The position numbers and the translations under genes were made by a program. Source: Pilaira anomala (taxonomy: Eukaryota; Mucoromycota; Mucoromycetes; Mucorales; Mucoraceae). Taken from it: 64,000 nt of DNA. How positions within the stretch are numbered: the stretch's first letter is position 1; each line of letters starts with the position of its first letter. Shown in pieces: positions 12,421-25,264 of the stretch. A model generated the notes under the pieces. The model saw only the letters and a program-made list of their open reading frames with translations, made no database searches and was not told where the DNA came from. The stretch lies in contig JAIXMQ010000061.1 in assembly GCA_025716855.1 (NCBI GenBank), positions 109,479 to 173,478 of the forward strand. The letters are read 5' to 3'.

Positions 12421-12455
<35 letters not shown>

Positions 12456-15400
12456 TACAGATACATCAATTTCACTAGGGAAAGTATTAAGATTTTCGAA
12501 ATGAAAGATATCACTAGAAAGTTGATTTTCTAAGTATTTCAATGATGGGTGAGCAAAGATATATTCTTTTAATTCAGTGCGAATCTTGACATCTTGAATT
12601 TGATTCATCAAAGCAATAATATGACGCAAAAGTGTGAAACAAAACTTCAATGCAGCATCTTTAACAGTCGCATCTTGGTTGATTAAGATTGTATTCAAGT
12701 GCTGGAATACAAAAGAGGTTGCATTTATCAAGTCGCGAGATTTGATACTATCCAAAGAATTCTTTAGGGCTGTCATAGCAAATTCATGTTCGTACTTTCT
12801 AGGAATAACAGTATTGTAAAAAAGAAAATCGAAAGGCATTTTCTTCAACAATGATGCAATGTGCTCACTATTGTTAAAATGAGTGGTTAGAATATTTTAC
12901 AACCTTATAAATATTAAGTACTTACTGTTCCATTGAAATAAATGATTTCATGTTTACAATATCAGTATAATCAAAGATACTACCGGCCAAAGGATGGCGG
13001 AGACATAAATAATCTATTATGGGCTCATATGAAGTCCAATTTAAATGATGGTTACAGAAAACAGCGGTTCTTTCCAAATGCAAGTCTAAAACACTGACGG
13101 GTAACTGATCAAGTAATTTGATGAACTTTTCTTTACATTCAGAGATATTTTCAATGTTTTCTGTCTTGATCAATGCTATAAGTTTGTTTTCAATAACATC
13201 TTGATCGACCGTCTCGGAAGAATCAACTGTTACATTCTTATGATCTAAACATAATCTAGCTTGAAGAACCATTTCATTCTTGTTCCATTTACTGACTTCA
13301 CGTGGGCTAATAGATTGAACAGAGTCTAATTCTTTATCCAACTTAGAACAAACAGACTCAAGATAATATGGTACATTTTGTTTTGTAAGTAAGAGTCTGA
13401 TTAAATTGGTCAAGTAAAGTGTGGCAGGTGTTCTATCAGTCTTAATAAAGTTCAAGTTTTCACATAAAGTTAATAAAAGAGGGCTGAATGGATGCTTATA
13501 ATCAGAACCACCGATATCTGAGTTAGAAGCAATCAATGTACGAGCTAGGATATTGGTAGATTTGTCAGTAGCTTCGTTATTGACAGTATTTACAAGGTTG
13601 ACTAGTTGATCTGTGTATTTATATTGTGCTTTGCTGAATCTACTAATACAGTTGTCCAAAAATTGTAAGACTGCTTGTTGAACATCAGACATGGCTAAAC
13701 CATTTGTAGTCGAAAAGTTGTGAGGTAAAGCATTTAACCAAAGTTGGACTTCCTCAGGATCATGGGTAAACATGAAAGAATCTGACAAAGTTTGATTCAA
13801 TAATTTACCAGTCAAATCACGAATATGTTTAAAGGGTGTTTGAAGATATAAAGTTAACAATGTAGTAATATGGGAAGTAGAAGATCCAGCTAAGAAAAAG
13901 AAAAAAGAATAATAAGTAAGATTATAACATAATATTTTTATGCTTTTCCTACCTGATTTACTGGTCCAATTGAAATCTGGCATACTGAGAAAGAGTCTCA
14001 ACAAGTGAATCAAAGTTCCAGGTTTAACAGATAAAATATCTGCAGGAATAAAATTACCGGGATCGATATTGGATTCCATTAACGCCTCAGGCACAAATTC
14101 CTGATAATATCTAATTAATCTGAAAGCTGTATCTTGAAGTAATTGGTTCTGAGTAGCTTGCTCTTCTTCGTCAACACCTTCTTGTGCATTGACCATCTTA
14201 TTAGAAGTTTGTTTATGTAAGGCAACTAAAGTTTGAATTTCAGGGACACGACGGCGTAATCCTTCACGGACACTCTCGATGCACTTTTTCCAATTTTCTG
14301 AAGGCTTTGATTGTTGTTGTTCCGACTGTGTATCTACAACAAGTTGTTCTTTTGTGTTTGCTTCAGAAGCTTCAAGTGACATTATCACTTTTTCAATAGC
14401 ATGTGCAACTTTGCTATACTTTTGGAAAACTGCAGATAAAGCAAGCATGGTAGCATATCGAACAAGTGGACTAGCGTGTTGAAGACCTTTACTAGATGAT
14501 GATCGGTTAAAAACGTTGGGAAGAATATTATCAAGAATTGTTTCAGGGCTAGGAGGTTCGGCAGGATAAAGTCGAGTTGCTCCATAATATAAAGAAGGTA
14601 CTGGTAATTGGACAATCTTTTGTAATAAAGTGATATTAGCGAGCCATTTACTAGATATTCTTGGTTCAAACATCAAAATGGTGTTATTCCAAAACCTAAT
14701 AATAAAAAATTAAATTAGATTAATTGATTCTTTTTCATGAATATTACAAATCATTACTCTTGTACAAGCTCAGGGCAAGAACCCAAGATTTTTAAAACTA
14801 ATTCTTGTTGACGCATATCATCTGCTGGCTTAAGGGTAGTGATAAATTTAGCTAATAAACGGTTGGTAATTTTGGAGTTTTTGGATGAATCTTCAGAAGT
14901 AGGTTTGGCAGGATACCAAGCTGTATCACGGAAGCAAACACCGACATCAGGTACACTACAGATAGAGATAAGAAAATGGTGAACTAAATCAGCAGGAATA
15001 CCAGTTTCTCCATCTGCCGTCTCTTCCTCTTCAGTTCGTGCATAAATTTTTGCAAGCTTCTCTAAAATATAAGCCGAAAAGAAAAATGCTTTGGCGCTTC
15101 TAGGTACAGCATTATCCAAAATCAACTTTTCGTACATAACTGAAAGAATTTGTTCAATCAACTATTAAAATGTTAGTCTTTAAAATTATTTTATCGGCAT
15201 CTTCTTTCTTTTTTATTTAAATTTACCGGATATGCGTCCTCATCCATTCCTACAAATACACCACTCACAAGTCCTTTCACACTCAAAACTTGTTTTTTAA
15301 TATCTGCATCGCCATGCTTAAAGAAAGCAAGCACAAATTGAACATAATTAGTTCTTAAATCTAAAACAAACTTTTGTTAAAATTCTATTCGAGTCTTTTT

Positions 15401-16310
15401 TTTTAAAATATGTATATATATATATATATATATACCATAAATGTAGCTCTGAGGCTTCTTTGATTTTTTGGCTTGACGATATCTTGAAGCTCTCAAAAAA
15501 CCCTAAATTAAAGAAAAACTAAAATTTAGATCAAATAGTCTATCAAAGCGGTTCATATCTACTTTACATCAGCTTGGAAATTAAATGTAGTGAATAAATC
15601 TCTAGCAGTTGATTCATTGAATGATACCATTGAAGTCAATAAGCGGTATGTGGATTGACAGTGAGGAATACGCATAGAAGAAATACCACGATAGATGTAT
15701 TTCATTTGTCTTTGTAAAACGGTTTGTATAAGTTGGATACCATAAGAGCGGATGATAGGTGTTGTTGATAATCTCATAAATAATCCAATAATATCTGGTA
15801 ACATACATTCTAAATCTTGTGTATTGGTCTTTTTAAAAAAAAACAAAAGGTTAAACCACAGTCAAAAAGCAAAATAAAAAACAAAGTTTACCGAAGCTTG
15901 ATAATCCCATAAATTGTTAAGATCTCGACTATCAGTACATGATTGACAATATTCCACAAGAGGTTTCGTGTATTTTTCAGTTGGATCTACTCTTGTCTTG
16001 ATGGCAATAGTTAATTGAGTTCTTAATTTGGATAAACCTTTGTTTTTTTTTGAAGTTTAGTAGAATGTCAAAAAGTACAGTTGACTTTGTTTTTTGTTTT
16101 CTTTTTTTTTTTTTTTTTTTTTTTTTACCTCTAATGAGAGTCTGAAGATCCTTCACCTTCAAGGCTTCTGCAACCTCTTTAGGGGTCTTGTAATAATCTT
16201 CCAGTTGGGTAATATTACTGTTCATTAAAGTTGTGAAGACTACCTGTTTTAATTTTTCGTTCTTCACAAACTGTACTTTTTCATTGAAGGCTTGTCTGTT
16301 GTGACTGTTA
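10063..16310 (-). CDS. URB1: Nucleolar pre-ribosome protein Urb1/Npa1 (60S assembly)
   Basis: This large alpha-helical scaffold acts in early 60S pre-ribosomes in the nucleolus. Twelve exons on the minus strand are about 16129-16310, 15892-16037, 15568-15828, 15436-15502, 15227-15360, 14757-15161, 13953-14695, 12926-13889, 12459-12867, 10615-12375, 10359-10562 and 10063-10296. They join in frame to roughly 1,830 aa, close to yeast Npa1. Hallmarks are [12 protein letters not shown] and [12 protein letters not shown] in the N-terminal domain, and [33 protein letters not shown] and [10 protein letters not shown] in the C-terminal URB1 domain. The stop is TAG at 10063-10065. The start is unresolved. 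The first conserved exon ([20 protein letters not shown]) has no in-frame ATG before an upstream TGA, while an ATG at about 16335 is in another frame. A tiny first exon or a sequence error is possible. The intron at 12376-12458 holds a 32-nt A run. Confidence 0.9.
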
Positions 16311-16339
16311 ACTCTTGTTTTGACATGTCAAATCATGCA

Positions 16340-17688
16340 ATCTACTTCACTGTCTGTAGAGCTCAAATTTATAAGGGAATAACTTCACATATGTACATTT
16401 AGAATATATAGCTTTAAATCCAAAGCCATTAAAATGTATAGAGTAATCGAATGAACCATGAAAAACTTGGTGTCAATCTACCAGTTTATAGCATTAAAAG
16501 CTTTATTAAGAATAATTTCAAATTCTTGAGCAACTTTTACGATACCTATTCTCTTTTTTTCTTACTCCAGTGTACGGAAGCACGGATTAAATAGATGTTC
16601 AGAGTAAGAATTACAGTATTGAAATAGTGGTCTATGATACAAATCGTTACTTCAGGTACGTTTCTATTCTTCTTATCTTTCTACATAATTTTTAAATAAA
16701 CAGTGCTTAATGTATCAGTTGATGAATTAAAAAAAGACCAATTGATGTATTTTAAAAAAAGAAATAATTGAATACAGATGTAGTGTATCTTTGTTGGAGG
16801 TTACTTGCATATTGTATAGTTATTTCTATGTAGCAACCCTATGTTTTTGTGCTAACAAATGAACTATACTTTGCCCATATTGAAAGTTAAAAAATAAAGG
16901 ATAAATGGACTTCTAACTAATGATTTAGTTTTTGCAATTGGTAGTTACCATAAGAATAGAAGGGATGGAAAAAGTAACTTCAATAACGATTTGGATCCTA
17001 CATTTTTCACATAACTAACTAAGAGGACATTGTAGGGTCAATTTGTTTTGGACTTCAAAAAAATCTATAAGAATAAACAGATCAAAAATACCACTAAATA
17101 AACCAATTCTGTAGAAACAAACTCACTTACTCCTCAAAAGTGATCATGCAAGAGTGAATAAAAAAAAAACCTGCCACTTGAGGATAAAGCCCCTCTTTCG
17201 GTATCAGTACTGATAAATAGTAGCAATGGATGGTTTATTCATCAATCGTTAAAGCTATTTGTTAAGGTAACAATTGCTGGTCGAACATGTCATTGTTTTG
17301 TAAGCTCTCTGCTTTTAATTATATTGATATGCAGTTAATGTTACACAATGTTTAGAAAGAAAAAAGTATCACATTTACACACATGTACCGACCGTTTTAA
17401 AATGTAGTTAACAAGCTTGTTTGTGTACTAAAGGTATAATGTATATTATAAAGTTTAAATTAGCAAGGAAGAATCATACAAGTATTTATATATTCGTTTT
17501 GCTGATTTTGCAAGTTTTTCATTACAGTCAAGTAAGAAGTGCTTCATTTTAGCTTTCTTTTCAGCCCAGATAACTACTGCGTTTTCAATTTTCATTGGAT
17601 ACTTCAATAGCAATAAGCCAAAAAAAGAAAAAGGAATTTTTATTAACCTCCCTTTTTTGTTATATTTGTTTTTTGGCCTAAGTAAATA
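16340..17688. other. Intergenic between divergent URB1 and kexin
   Basis: This 1.35-kb AT-rich spacer must contain the promoters of both divergent genes. Nothing else is supported; the ORFs here are short and low-complexity. Confidence 0.5.
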
Positions 17689-20477
17689 ATGGTACAGCTA
17701 ACAGCAATTGCACTTTTAGTTGCATCCTTTGGTACATTTGTACAGGGCAAATATATGGGTAAGAGAGACCCAGAGAGGGAATACTATACTTTGAATATAC
17801 CTCAAGATGGACTTGAATCGGCTCAGCATATTGCACATCAATTGAATGCAAGGTACGAAGGTTCTATAGGCGAATTAGATTCTTGGTACATGCTTAGTTC
17901 ACCAAAGTCGAAAAAGAGAGAAAGCGAGGATGTTATTCTTTCCGAATTTAATCGTTATAGAAACCTTGAACTAACTAAGCGACAAGAAAGTCCTTGGCAC
18001 AAAGTTCAGTCCATCGACAAACAAGTATTGAAAAAACGAACGAAACGTGGACCCATTCCTCCTCAGGATTTATTTACGAAAGTACAAAAATCATTAGGTT
18101 TAAACGATCCTTGGTTTGAAAGACAGTGGCACTTGGTAAGTATTTTCTCTACTTAGAAACGAAAGGACCTGGATATAAATCAAAAAAAAAATTAGATTAA
18201 CCAAGAAAATCCTGGTAACGATATCAATGTTACTGGAGTTTGGGAGCAAGGTATAGCTACATAAATTTAGTCAATATATGTAACTAAAAAATTAAGAATA
18301 CAAAATTTAGGTATCACTGGTAAAGGTGTAAATGTTGTTATTCTTGACGACGGTTTGGATTATAACAGTAAAGATTTAAAAGATAATTTTGTAAGTTTTT
18401 TTCTTTTAAAAAAAAGGAATAAATATTTATATATACACATATAAAATAGTTTGCTGAAGGATCTTATGACTTTAACGATCATGAAGATTTGCCTACACCT
18501 AAACTTTGGGATGATAGTCATGGAACGAGATGTGCCGGTCAAATTGCTGCTGTCAAAAATGATGTTTGTGGTGTAGGTATTGCCTATGAATCAAAAGTAG
18601 CAGGTAACACAGAATAAACTCAACTTAGTTTTTAATATGTAAGAGATTAATCTTATAATAATTAGGTGTTCGTATCTTATCTGGTGAACTCACAGATGCA
18701 GATGAAGCAATAGCATTAAATTATGAATATCAAAAGAATCATATATTTTCTTGTTCTTGGGGACCACCAGATAATGGAAGAACGATGGAAGCACCAAATG
18801 GTATTTTGTCTGATGCTTTTTATAATGGTATTAAAAATGGTAGAGGCGGGAAAGGTTCAGTATATGTGTTTGCTACAGGTAATGGTGCTGTATCTGGTGA
18901 TAATTGTAATTTTGATGGATATACAAATAGTATCTATACAATTACTGTTGGTGCTATCGATCATATAAATGAGCATCCACCTTACTCTGAAAGTTGCTCT
19001 GCACAATTAGTTGTTACTTATTCAAGTGGTAGTGGACAATTTATTGTAAGTAGTAGTAATGATAATGTTGATGTATATGACTTCTCAACTAACCGACATT
19101 ATGTCTTAGCATACTACTGATGTAGGTAAAGACACTTGTTCTGATAGACATGGCGGTACATCTGCCGCTGCACCTAATGCAGCAGGTATATTTGCTCTTG
19201 TTCTTTCAGTTAGACCAGAGTTATCATGGAGAGATCTTCAACATCTCTGTGTCCAGACAGCTGTACCTATTAATTTAGATGACAGTGATTGGAAGAAGTT
19301 GCCTTCTGGAAGATTATACAATCATAAGTTTGGCTATGGTAAACTAGATGCATATGCTCTTGTAGAAGCTGCGAAAACATTTCCATTAGTAAATCAACAA
19401 ACCTGGCTTGAATTACCTAGTCCTGAAAAGAAGGTTGTTATTCCAGATTCTACTGGTTTAAAAACTAGAAAAGGTTTAAAAAATATCGTTTTAGTGACAG
19501 ATGAAATGATTAAAGCAGCAGGACTGCTTAAATTAGAGCATATCACTGCTACTGTCAATATTGAACATGAAAGACGTGGAAGTATTGTAATCGACCTTGA
19601 AAGTCCTAGTCACGTAAAGTCTGAATTAGCTACAAGACGTAATTTGGATGATAATAACGGAGGTTTTAGAAATTGGAAGTTTATGTCTGTTAAGCATTGG
19701 TAAGTGGGTAGCATTTATCGCATTGAATATATAACTAATATATATATATATTATAGGGAAGAGGATCCAGTTGGTAATTGGACTCTACATGTATACGATG
19801 TTGATAGCCCAAATACTTCCGGTTTTATGCTTAATTGGACATTGACATTATTTGGTGAACTTGATCCTGATTTTGTTGGTACACCTGTTCATGTAACTAC
19901 AGGTATTCATGACGAAGAAGAACTCGAAGTACCTGTATCTACTACTACAGCTCAATTAACATCATCGGATGATACACCCTCAAGACCAACGCCTAATAAA
20001 TCTAAGAGTACTATAAGTACCACTTTGAGTAGTACTAGTTTGAGTACCACTACCGATGCCACTACTACCACTCGCACTACTACGATCACTACGACAAGCA
20101 CCACTACAAGCACCGCCCCAAGTATCATTACAAGTACTAGTTCCACTAAAACAAGTACCAAAGAATCAACATCTTTAGAGACAGGTGAGAATGAGCAGCT
20201 GAAGAGTGCTGAAGAAGGGATAGAAAGTGAAGGCAGTGGTGACGGTTATTTGACAGTTCTCTATAGTGTTGTAGGATCCGTTGCCATTTTTGGAATTGCT
20301 TCTGTACTTTATGTTTACAAGAAGAATGGATGGAGATCGCCTTCTGAAGCAATTATTAATAATGATAGAAGACCTAGTGGATATGAATTTGATGTACTTC
20401 AACCTTTGACCGAGTTTGAAGAAGAAGACGAAGAATCAGATGAAGAAGATAGTAGAAGAAATAATAATAATCATTAA
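17689..20477 (+). CDS. KEX2: Kexin, Kex2-like proprotein convertase
   Basis: This is a Ca2+-dependent subtilisin-type serine protease of the late Golgi that cleaves secreted precursors after KR/RR. The product is 808 aa (yeast Kex2 has 814). It has a signal peptide (TAIALLVASFGTFVQG), a prodomain ending at KKRTKR before GPIPP (autoprocessing site), and the conserved NDPWFERQWHL. Catalytic Asp is in VVILDDGLDY (about residue 180), His in DDSHGTRCAG (about 218), oxyanion Asn in FATGNGA and Ser in HGGTSAAAP (about 390). A P-domain with NWTLHVYD follows. A long Thr/Ser-rich stalk, one membrane segment (YLTVLYSVVGSVAIFGIASV) and an acidic cytosolic tail complete it. Introns are 18136-18195, 18251-18310, 18391-18449, 18604-18665, 19046-19109 and 19700-19756. 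All catalytic residues are intact. DnaJ starts 123 bp downstream on the same strand. Confidence 0.96.
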
Positions 20478-20600
20478 AATTTTAGTGGCTTAAACTTTTT
20501 TCCCCACAATTATCCCCCTGTTTTTTTTGTGCGTGAGGGAGATACAATTAATTCTTTTCTGGCTTTATTGTTTTTTTCCTCTCTTTTTCTTTTACATAAC

Positions 20601-22429
20601 ATGGCGACACGTACTAGCTTGAGAAAAGCTAATGTCCTTTTCTTTACGTCTCAAGCTTTGAAAACAAAGCAAAATGTGTTGAATAAACCTTTAACAAAAC
20701 GTTTTATCAGTACAATTAAGAGAGGTAGTTATTCTTTTTTGCTTTATTTGACATGTCTGTAAATGTATTTTTGACATTTTTAATATAGACGCAAAAACTA
20801 TTTTGGGTGGTTCTGCCGGTCCAATGTATAGCAAGGTAAAATTACAAAAAGATACGTATACTCATACATACTAAACAACTTATATCTTACTTTAATAAAT
20901 TAATAGAGATGTATTCACGCTACAGGTAACACAATGCTATAATACACGTAATTTTCTTAAAGCTAACAACACATGTATTATCAGCTCCTACATGTTCTGG
21001 ATCTAAAAAGGATCCTTATGAAGTATTAGGTGTTAAAAAGAGTTCAACCAGTAGTGAAATTAAAAAAGCATATTATGGAGTAAGTTTTTTTTTCTTTTTT
21101 AAGGAATTTTTATGCATTTATGGAAACTAAATAAAATAAGTAGTTGGCAAAGAAATATCACCCAGATACAAATAAGGACAAAGATGCTCGAGAGAAATTT
21201 GTTCAAATCCAAGAAGCTTATGAGATATTATCCGACGATCAAAAACGTCAACAATATGATCAATTTGGACATGGATTTGATGGAAATAATATGGGTGGTG
21301 GCGGTGGTTTCCATGGTGGAGGTGGTTTCCCTGGAGGCTTTGATCCTAATGACATATTTAGTCAATTCTTTGGCGGTGGATTCGGTGGTAGAGGTGGTGG
21401 TAGACCTGGTGGTGCTGACCCATTTAGACAAGCACCTGGAGAAGATCTTCAAACACACGTCACATTGTCATTTATGGAAGCTGTTAAGGGTACCACAAAA
21501 TATGTCCAAGTAGATAAAGTAACAAACTGTGATAAATGTGAAGGTAGTGGGTTAGGTGAAGGTAAACAAAAAGAAACTTGTAAGAACTGTAATGGTTCTG
21601 GTGTGCAAACAATTATGATGGGTGGTTTCCATATGCAAGCTGCTTGTCAAGCTTGTGGTGGTGTAGGTTCTTCTATTCCTCAGGGTTGTGGCTGTCCTTC
21701 TTGTAATAGCATGGGTAAAGTAAGAGAAAGAAAGACAGTACAGGTCAAGGTTCCTCCTGGAGTAGACCAAAATACTAGAATCAGAGTTAATGGAGAAGGT
21801 GATGCTCCATTAAACGGTAAAGGACCTACTGGTGATCTTTTTGTCACTTTAAACGTAAGTCTTTTACATTTTTCTAAATAATTGTATAGCTGTATATTGA
21901 AACTTTTTTTCTGTAATGTTAGGTACAACCAAGTAATATCTTCCGTAGACAAGACTCTGATGTTTATGTTGACGCAAAGATTCCTTTCTATAAAGCAATT
22001 TTGGGTGGGCGTGTCCGTATTCCTACAGTAGATGGTGATGTCGATGTTAAAGTACCTTCAGGTGCCCAACCGGGAGATAACATTGCATTAAGAGGTCGTG
22101 GTATTCAAAAATTACGTAGCTCTGCTCGTGGTGATCAAATTGTTACACTCAAGATTGAATTACCTAGATCATTAAAGGGAAAACAAAGAGAGATTATCGA
22201 AGAATATGCTAGTTTAGTTGACGAAGAATATCGTCCAAAAGAAGAGCCTCTTCAAGTTAAACCCGATACTCCTCCTCCTTCCCCAAAGTCGGGCAGTTCA
22301 AATGATACCACTTCAGATAAAGATAAGAAGGATGGTGGTTTCTTTAAGGCCGCTCTTGGTAAAATCAAGGGTAAAATTTGTCATGATGATAATGATAAAA
22401 AAACAGAAAAAGACGATAATAAAAAATAG
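20601..22429 (+). CDS. MDJ1: Mitochondrial DnaJ (Hsp40) co-chaperone, Mdj1-like
   Basis: This type I J-protein stimulates mitochondrial Hsp70 (Ssc1) during protein folding in the matrix. The product is 500 aa (Mdj1 has 511). It starts with a basic, Ser/Thr-rich presequence ([15 protein letters not shown], then [10 protein letters not shown]). Next come the J-domain ([12 protein letters not shown] ... [10 protein letters not shown] with HPD), a Gly/Phe-rich linker ([16 protein letters not shown]), the cysteine-rich zinc region ([32 protein letters not shown]) and C-terminal peptide-binding domains. The fourth repeat reads CPSCNSMG instead of the usual CxGxG. Introns are 20725-20788, 20836-20906, 20926-20984, 21080-21143 and 21855-21922, leaving a 19-nt third exon. 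The acidic/lysine tail is low complexity. Confidence 0.93.
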
Positions 22430-23796
22430 ACATTTCGCTTATAAAAAGCGCATACAATTATGCCATTCTATTTTTTATAATACTTGATGCAGAGTCCCGT
22501 CCATACTTATGTCAACATTAGTTGGACCATTATTTGAAACTATTATTATATGATGTGCCTCATACTTTCTTGATAAGAAATAACGTACAAAATCACATAA
22601 TATGCAAACAGGTTTTACGTTTGTGTAACCTTACGAGACATGTGTTGGACACGAAATTTGATTCGCAAACACAATAATTTGACAAGTATTTTGCCACCTC
22701 TATCTTGTCATACAATTATGGATTATATTTAAAAGAATCTTAACGATAAGCTTATATCGACCAGCGAAATGAGACAATTACCCTTACATAATATACCAGC
22801 CTCCTAATTCGCATTATGATGTACGTCTACTTTTCCCCGGGAACGAATTTAAAGTAATATGGCCTGGATATACTTATTTTTTGAATGGAGAAAAGAGAAA
22901 AATGGGAATCAAGTGTGTGATCAAAGCCCAAAATCCCTGCGTATTTTCATCCCAGGGGTATCTTTTCAAAAGTTCATCATATAAATATTCTTCAAATAAA
23001 GTGTTTTTTAACCAGAGGAAAAATGACCAGTTTTCCTAAACAGGTAGAGCTTATTACTACAAAAAAAAAAAAACGTGTTCTTATTTATTGCTGTCAAAAT
23101 GAATAAGCAGATGGCACCAATCATTAAATTTGTTTATTTTATCAGATAATTGAATGGGAACTTTTTCAAAGATGGAATTTAACTTTTACAAGATTGTTGA
23201 GTGTTGTTTAGTCTTTATCCCTTTTCAGTAAATAACGGCTAATACCTGGTAAATAAAAACCAAGAATATTAGTATACTGTAAGGAGTTACATGTAGATAC
23301 AGTCCCAAGCAAAATAAGCTTTTTTTTGTTTAAAGTATTATGGTATAGATGTGTACGAAGACGATCCTCAGGAGATGGGAAAAAATAAAAGGGAGAGAGA
23401 GAGAGAGGCGGAGAGTTAGGAGAAATGAAGTACAGGTACAATGTTATGTATATAAATAATGAGTTTGTTACGCAGATATATAGTTACAGCCCGAGTTAGT
23501 TTATAACAAAAGGAGGATGTGCTTATATATAAATAAATAAAAAGCCAAGTTTTTTTTAATTGATATGGAATCATCTGGAATATAAACAAAGGCTTAATAG
23601 CTCCTTAATTCTAAAATTGGAAACTAGTGCAAGTGCTTTGACAAATTTAAAGGAGAAAGTTGTTAAATCTAACCAAACCAAGACTTTGCAGTTGAGAAAA
23701 AAATAGGTTGCAACAACAGTATAAATTTTTTAATTATTATTTTATTTTTAGCTTCCTTTTATTTTATTTTATTTTCAATAAACAAAAACGATAACA
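22430..23796. other. Intergenic upstream of the WC-2-like gene
   Basis: This 1.37-kb spacer contains a short GA/GAGAG tract at 23392-23416. No coding or RNA gene is supported. It must hold the WC-2-like promoter. Confidence 0.5.
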
Positions 23797-24932
23797 ATGG
23801 AATCTGGTCAATCAGTCATGCAAATTAACAAGTTTGCTTCCCAAGCTTTAACTACACGTAACGTAGGTGCTGTAAATAATGCTTTACCCGAGTTCACTCG
23901 TAGAAAAAACTGGTCACAAAACGTCTTGGAAGAACTTCGTGATGTTGTTCATGTCTTGTCTTCTGATCTCAATATACTTTATTGCTCACCTGCTTCTCGT
24001 GAATTCCTTGGTTATCAACCTGCTGAATTAATGGGTCATAGCTTTACAGAATATATTCATGTAGATGATGTAGATATTTTTACCAGAGAATTTCGTACAG
24101 CTCAAACAAATGGTTCTATTATGCGTGTTACTTATCGTTTATTGAGAAAAGATGGTAAATATACCACTTTAGAGACTCGTGGTCACTTTTTCAAGCAAGG
24201 CTTTTTTGGGTCTGCTCGTAGTGTACCTGCTGAAATGACACGTATGATGGATACATTTTTAGATTATAAAATGGAAAATGAAATGTTGAAACGTAAGGTA
24301 CAAATTGCCAAGCAAAAGGCAAATAGTGGTAAAGCTCAACATAATTATAATCAACAAGAACCTTCTCCTCAAACTAGTCATCAAACTCCTAGTACTATCC
24401 GTGATGATCTTTCTTCAACTAATAATGATAATGGTGAAAATGATGAAGAAGAATATGAAGATGACTTTGAAGAGTTATTCGCTCCTTCTGCCAGTGTTTA
24501 TGCTCAAGGTGTATTAAACTCTTATGATGTTTCTGAATCTGTTTCACTCTTTACTGGTCTTCACTTTGATTTAGGTGAACGTTCTCGTGGTATCTCTATG
24601 GGTATTGAAGGTGAATTATTTAATACCTTGGTTCCTCCTTCTATTGGTGAAGAAGGTGGTGCTCAAAATGAGACAGTTGATAAATTAAAGACTGGTAAAA
24701 AAAGAAGAGGTGATGATGAAATTGAACGTATTTGTACAGACTGTGGTAGAACTGATGCACCAGAATGGAGAAGAGGTCCAAGAGGTCCTAAAACGTAAGT
24801 ATATAAATATATATACACTATAAATTGTTGCTAACATTTCTAATATATAGATTATGTAATGCATGTGGTTTAAGATGGGCAAAGACAAACAAGACCCAAG
24901 GAGGAGAAGGCTCGGAAATGCAAGATGTTTAG
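23797..24932 (+). CDS. White-collar-2-like PAS/GATA zinc-finger transcription factor
   Basis: This is the likely partner of a White-collar-1 photoreceptor in the blue-light transcription complex (madB in Phycomyces, wc-2 in Neurospora). The product is 359 aa. There is one PAS domain at roughly residues 45-150 (HVLSSDLNILYCSPASREFL, GYQPAELMGHSF, YIHVDDVDIF). A helical, charged linker (ENEMLKRKVQIAKQKA) and an acidic stretch follow. The GATA-type finger is C-x2-C-x18-C-x2-C (ICTDCGRTDAPEWRRGPRGP then LCNACGLRWAK). The finger is split by the only intron, 24795-24850. All four zinc cysteines are present. The short C-terminus ends GSEMQDV. Mucorales often carry several wc-2 paralogues; which one this is cannot be told. 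Confidence 0.93.
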
Positions 24933-25017
24933 TTAGTTCAATAAAAATATAGCTTATTATTCTTTTGCAGACAAAAAACAAGTTTTTATTTTCATGTATA
25001 TTTATATGTAAAAGTTT

Positions 25018-25264
25018 TTAGTCTTTCTTTCCAATAACCATTCTAAATAATATATAAGTGAGTCATCTATTCTAATATAACACTATCATCTCTAACTTAC
25101 TGGACACAACCAGTGAGAGCACCGGCAACACCGAGACCAAGACCAGCAAAAACAAGAGAAACGATGAACTTATCTCTCTTTCCCCTGATCCAGAGTGGAG
25201 TTTGAGAAGGGGCTTGAAAGTAGCGTTGATTGGCAAGTACGTTATTAGGTCTATTTACAAGCAT
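25018..25264 (-). CDS. Small inner-membrane protein, cytochrome c oxidase subunit 7A-like
   Basis: This short two-exon gene (25101-25264 and 25018-25042, intron 25043-25100) encodes 62 aa. It begins MLVNRPNNVLANQRYFQA, has TPLWIRGKRDKF before a single membrane segment (VSLVFAGLGLGVAGALTG), and ends QMVIGKKD. The order (matrix-side peptide with Phe-Gln, Pro-x-W/H-x-x-G-x-x-D, one transmembrane helix, short basic tail) matches the COX7A family of complex IV. Without the splice the frame would stop at the donor TAA and lose the conserved tail. The gene is convergent with the WC-2-like gene, with stop codons 85 bp apart. Assignment rests on pattern and length. Confidence 0.65.
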
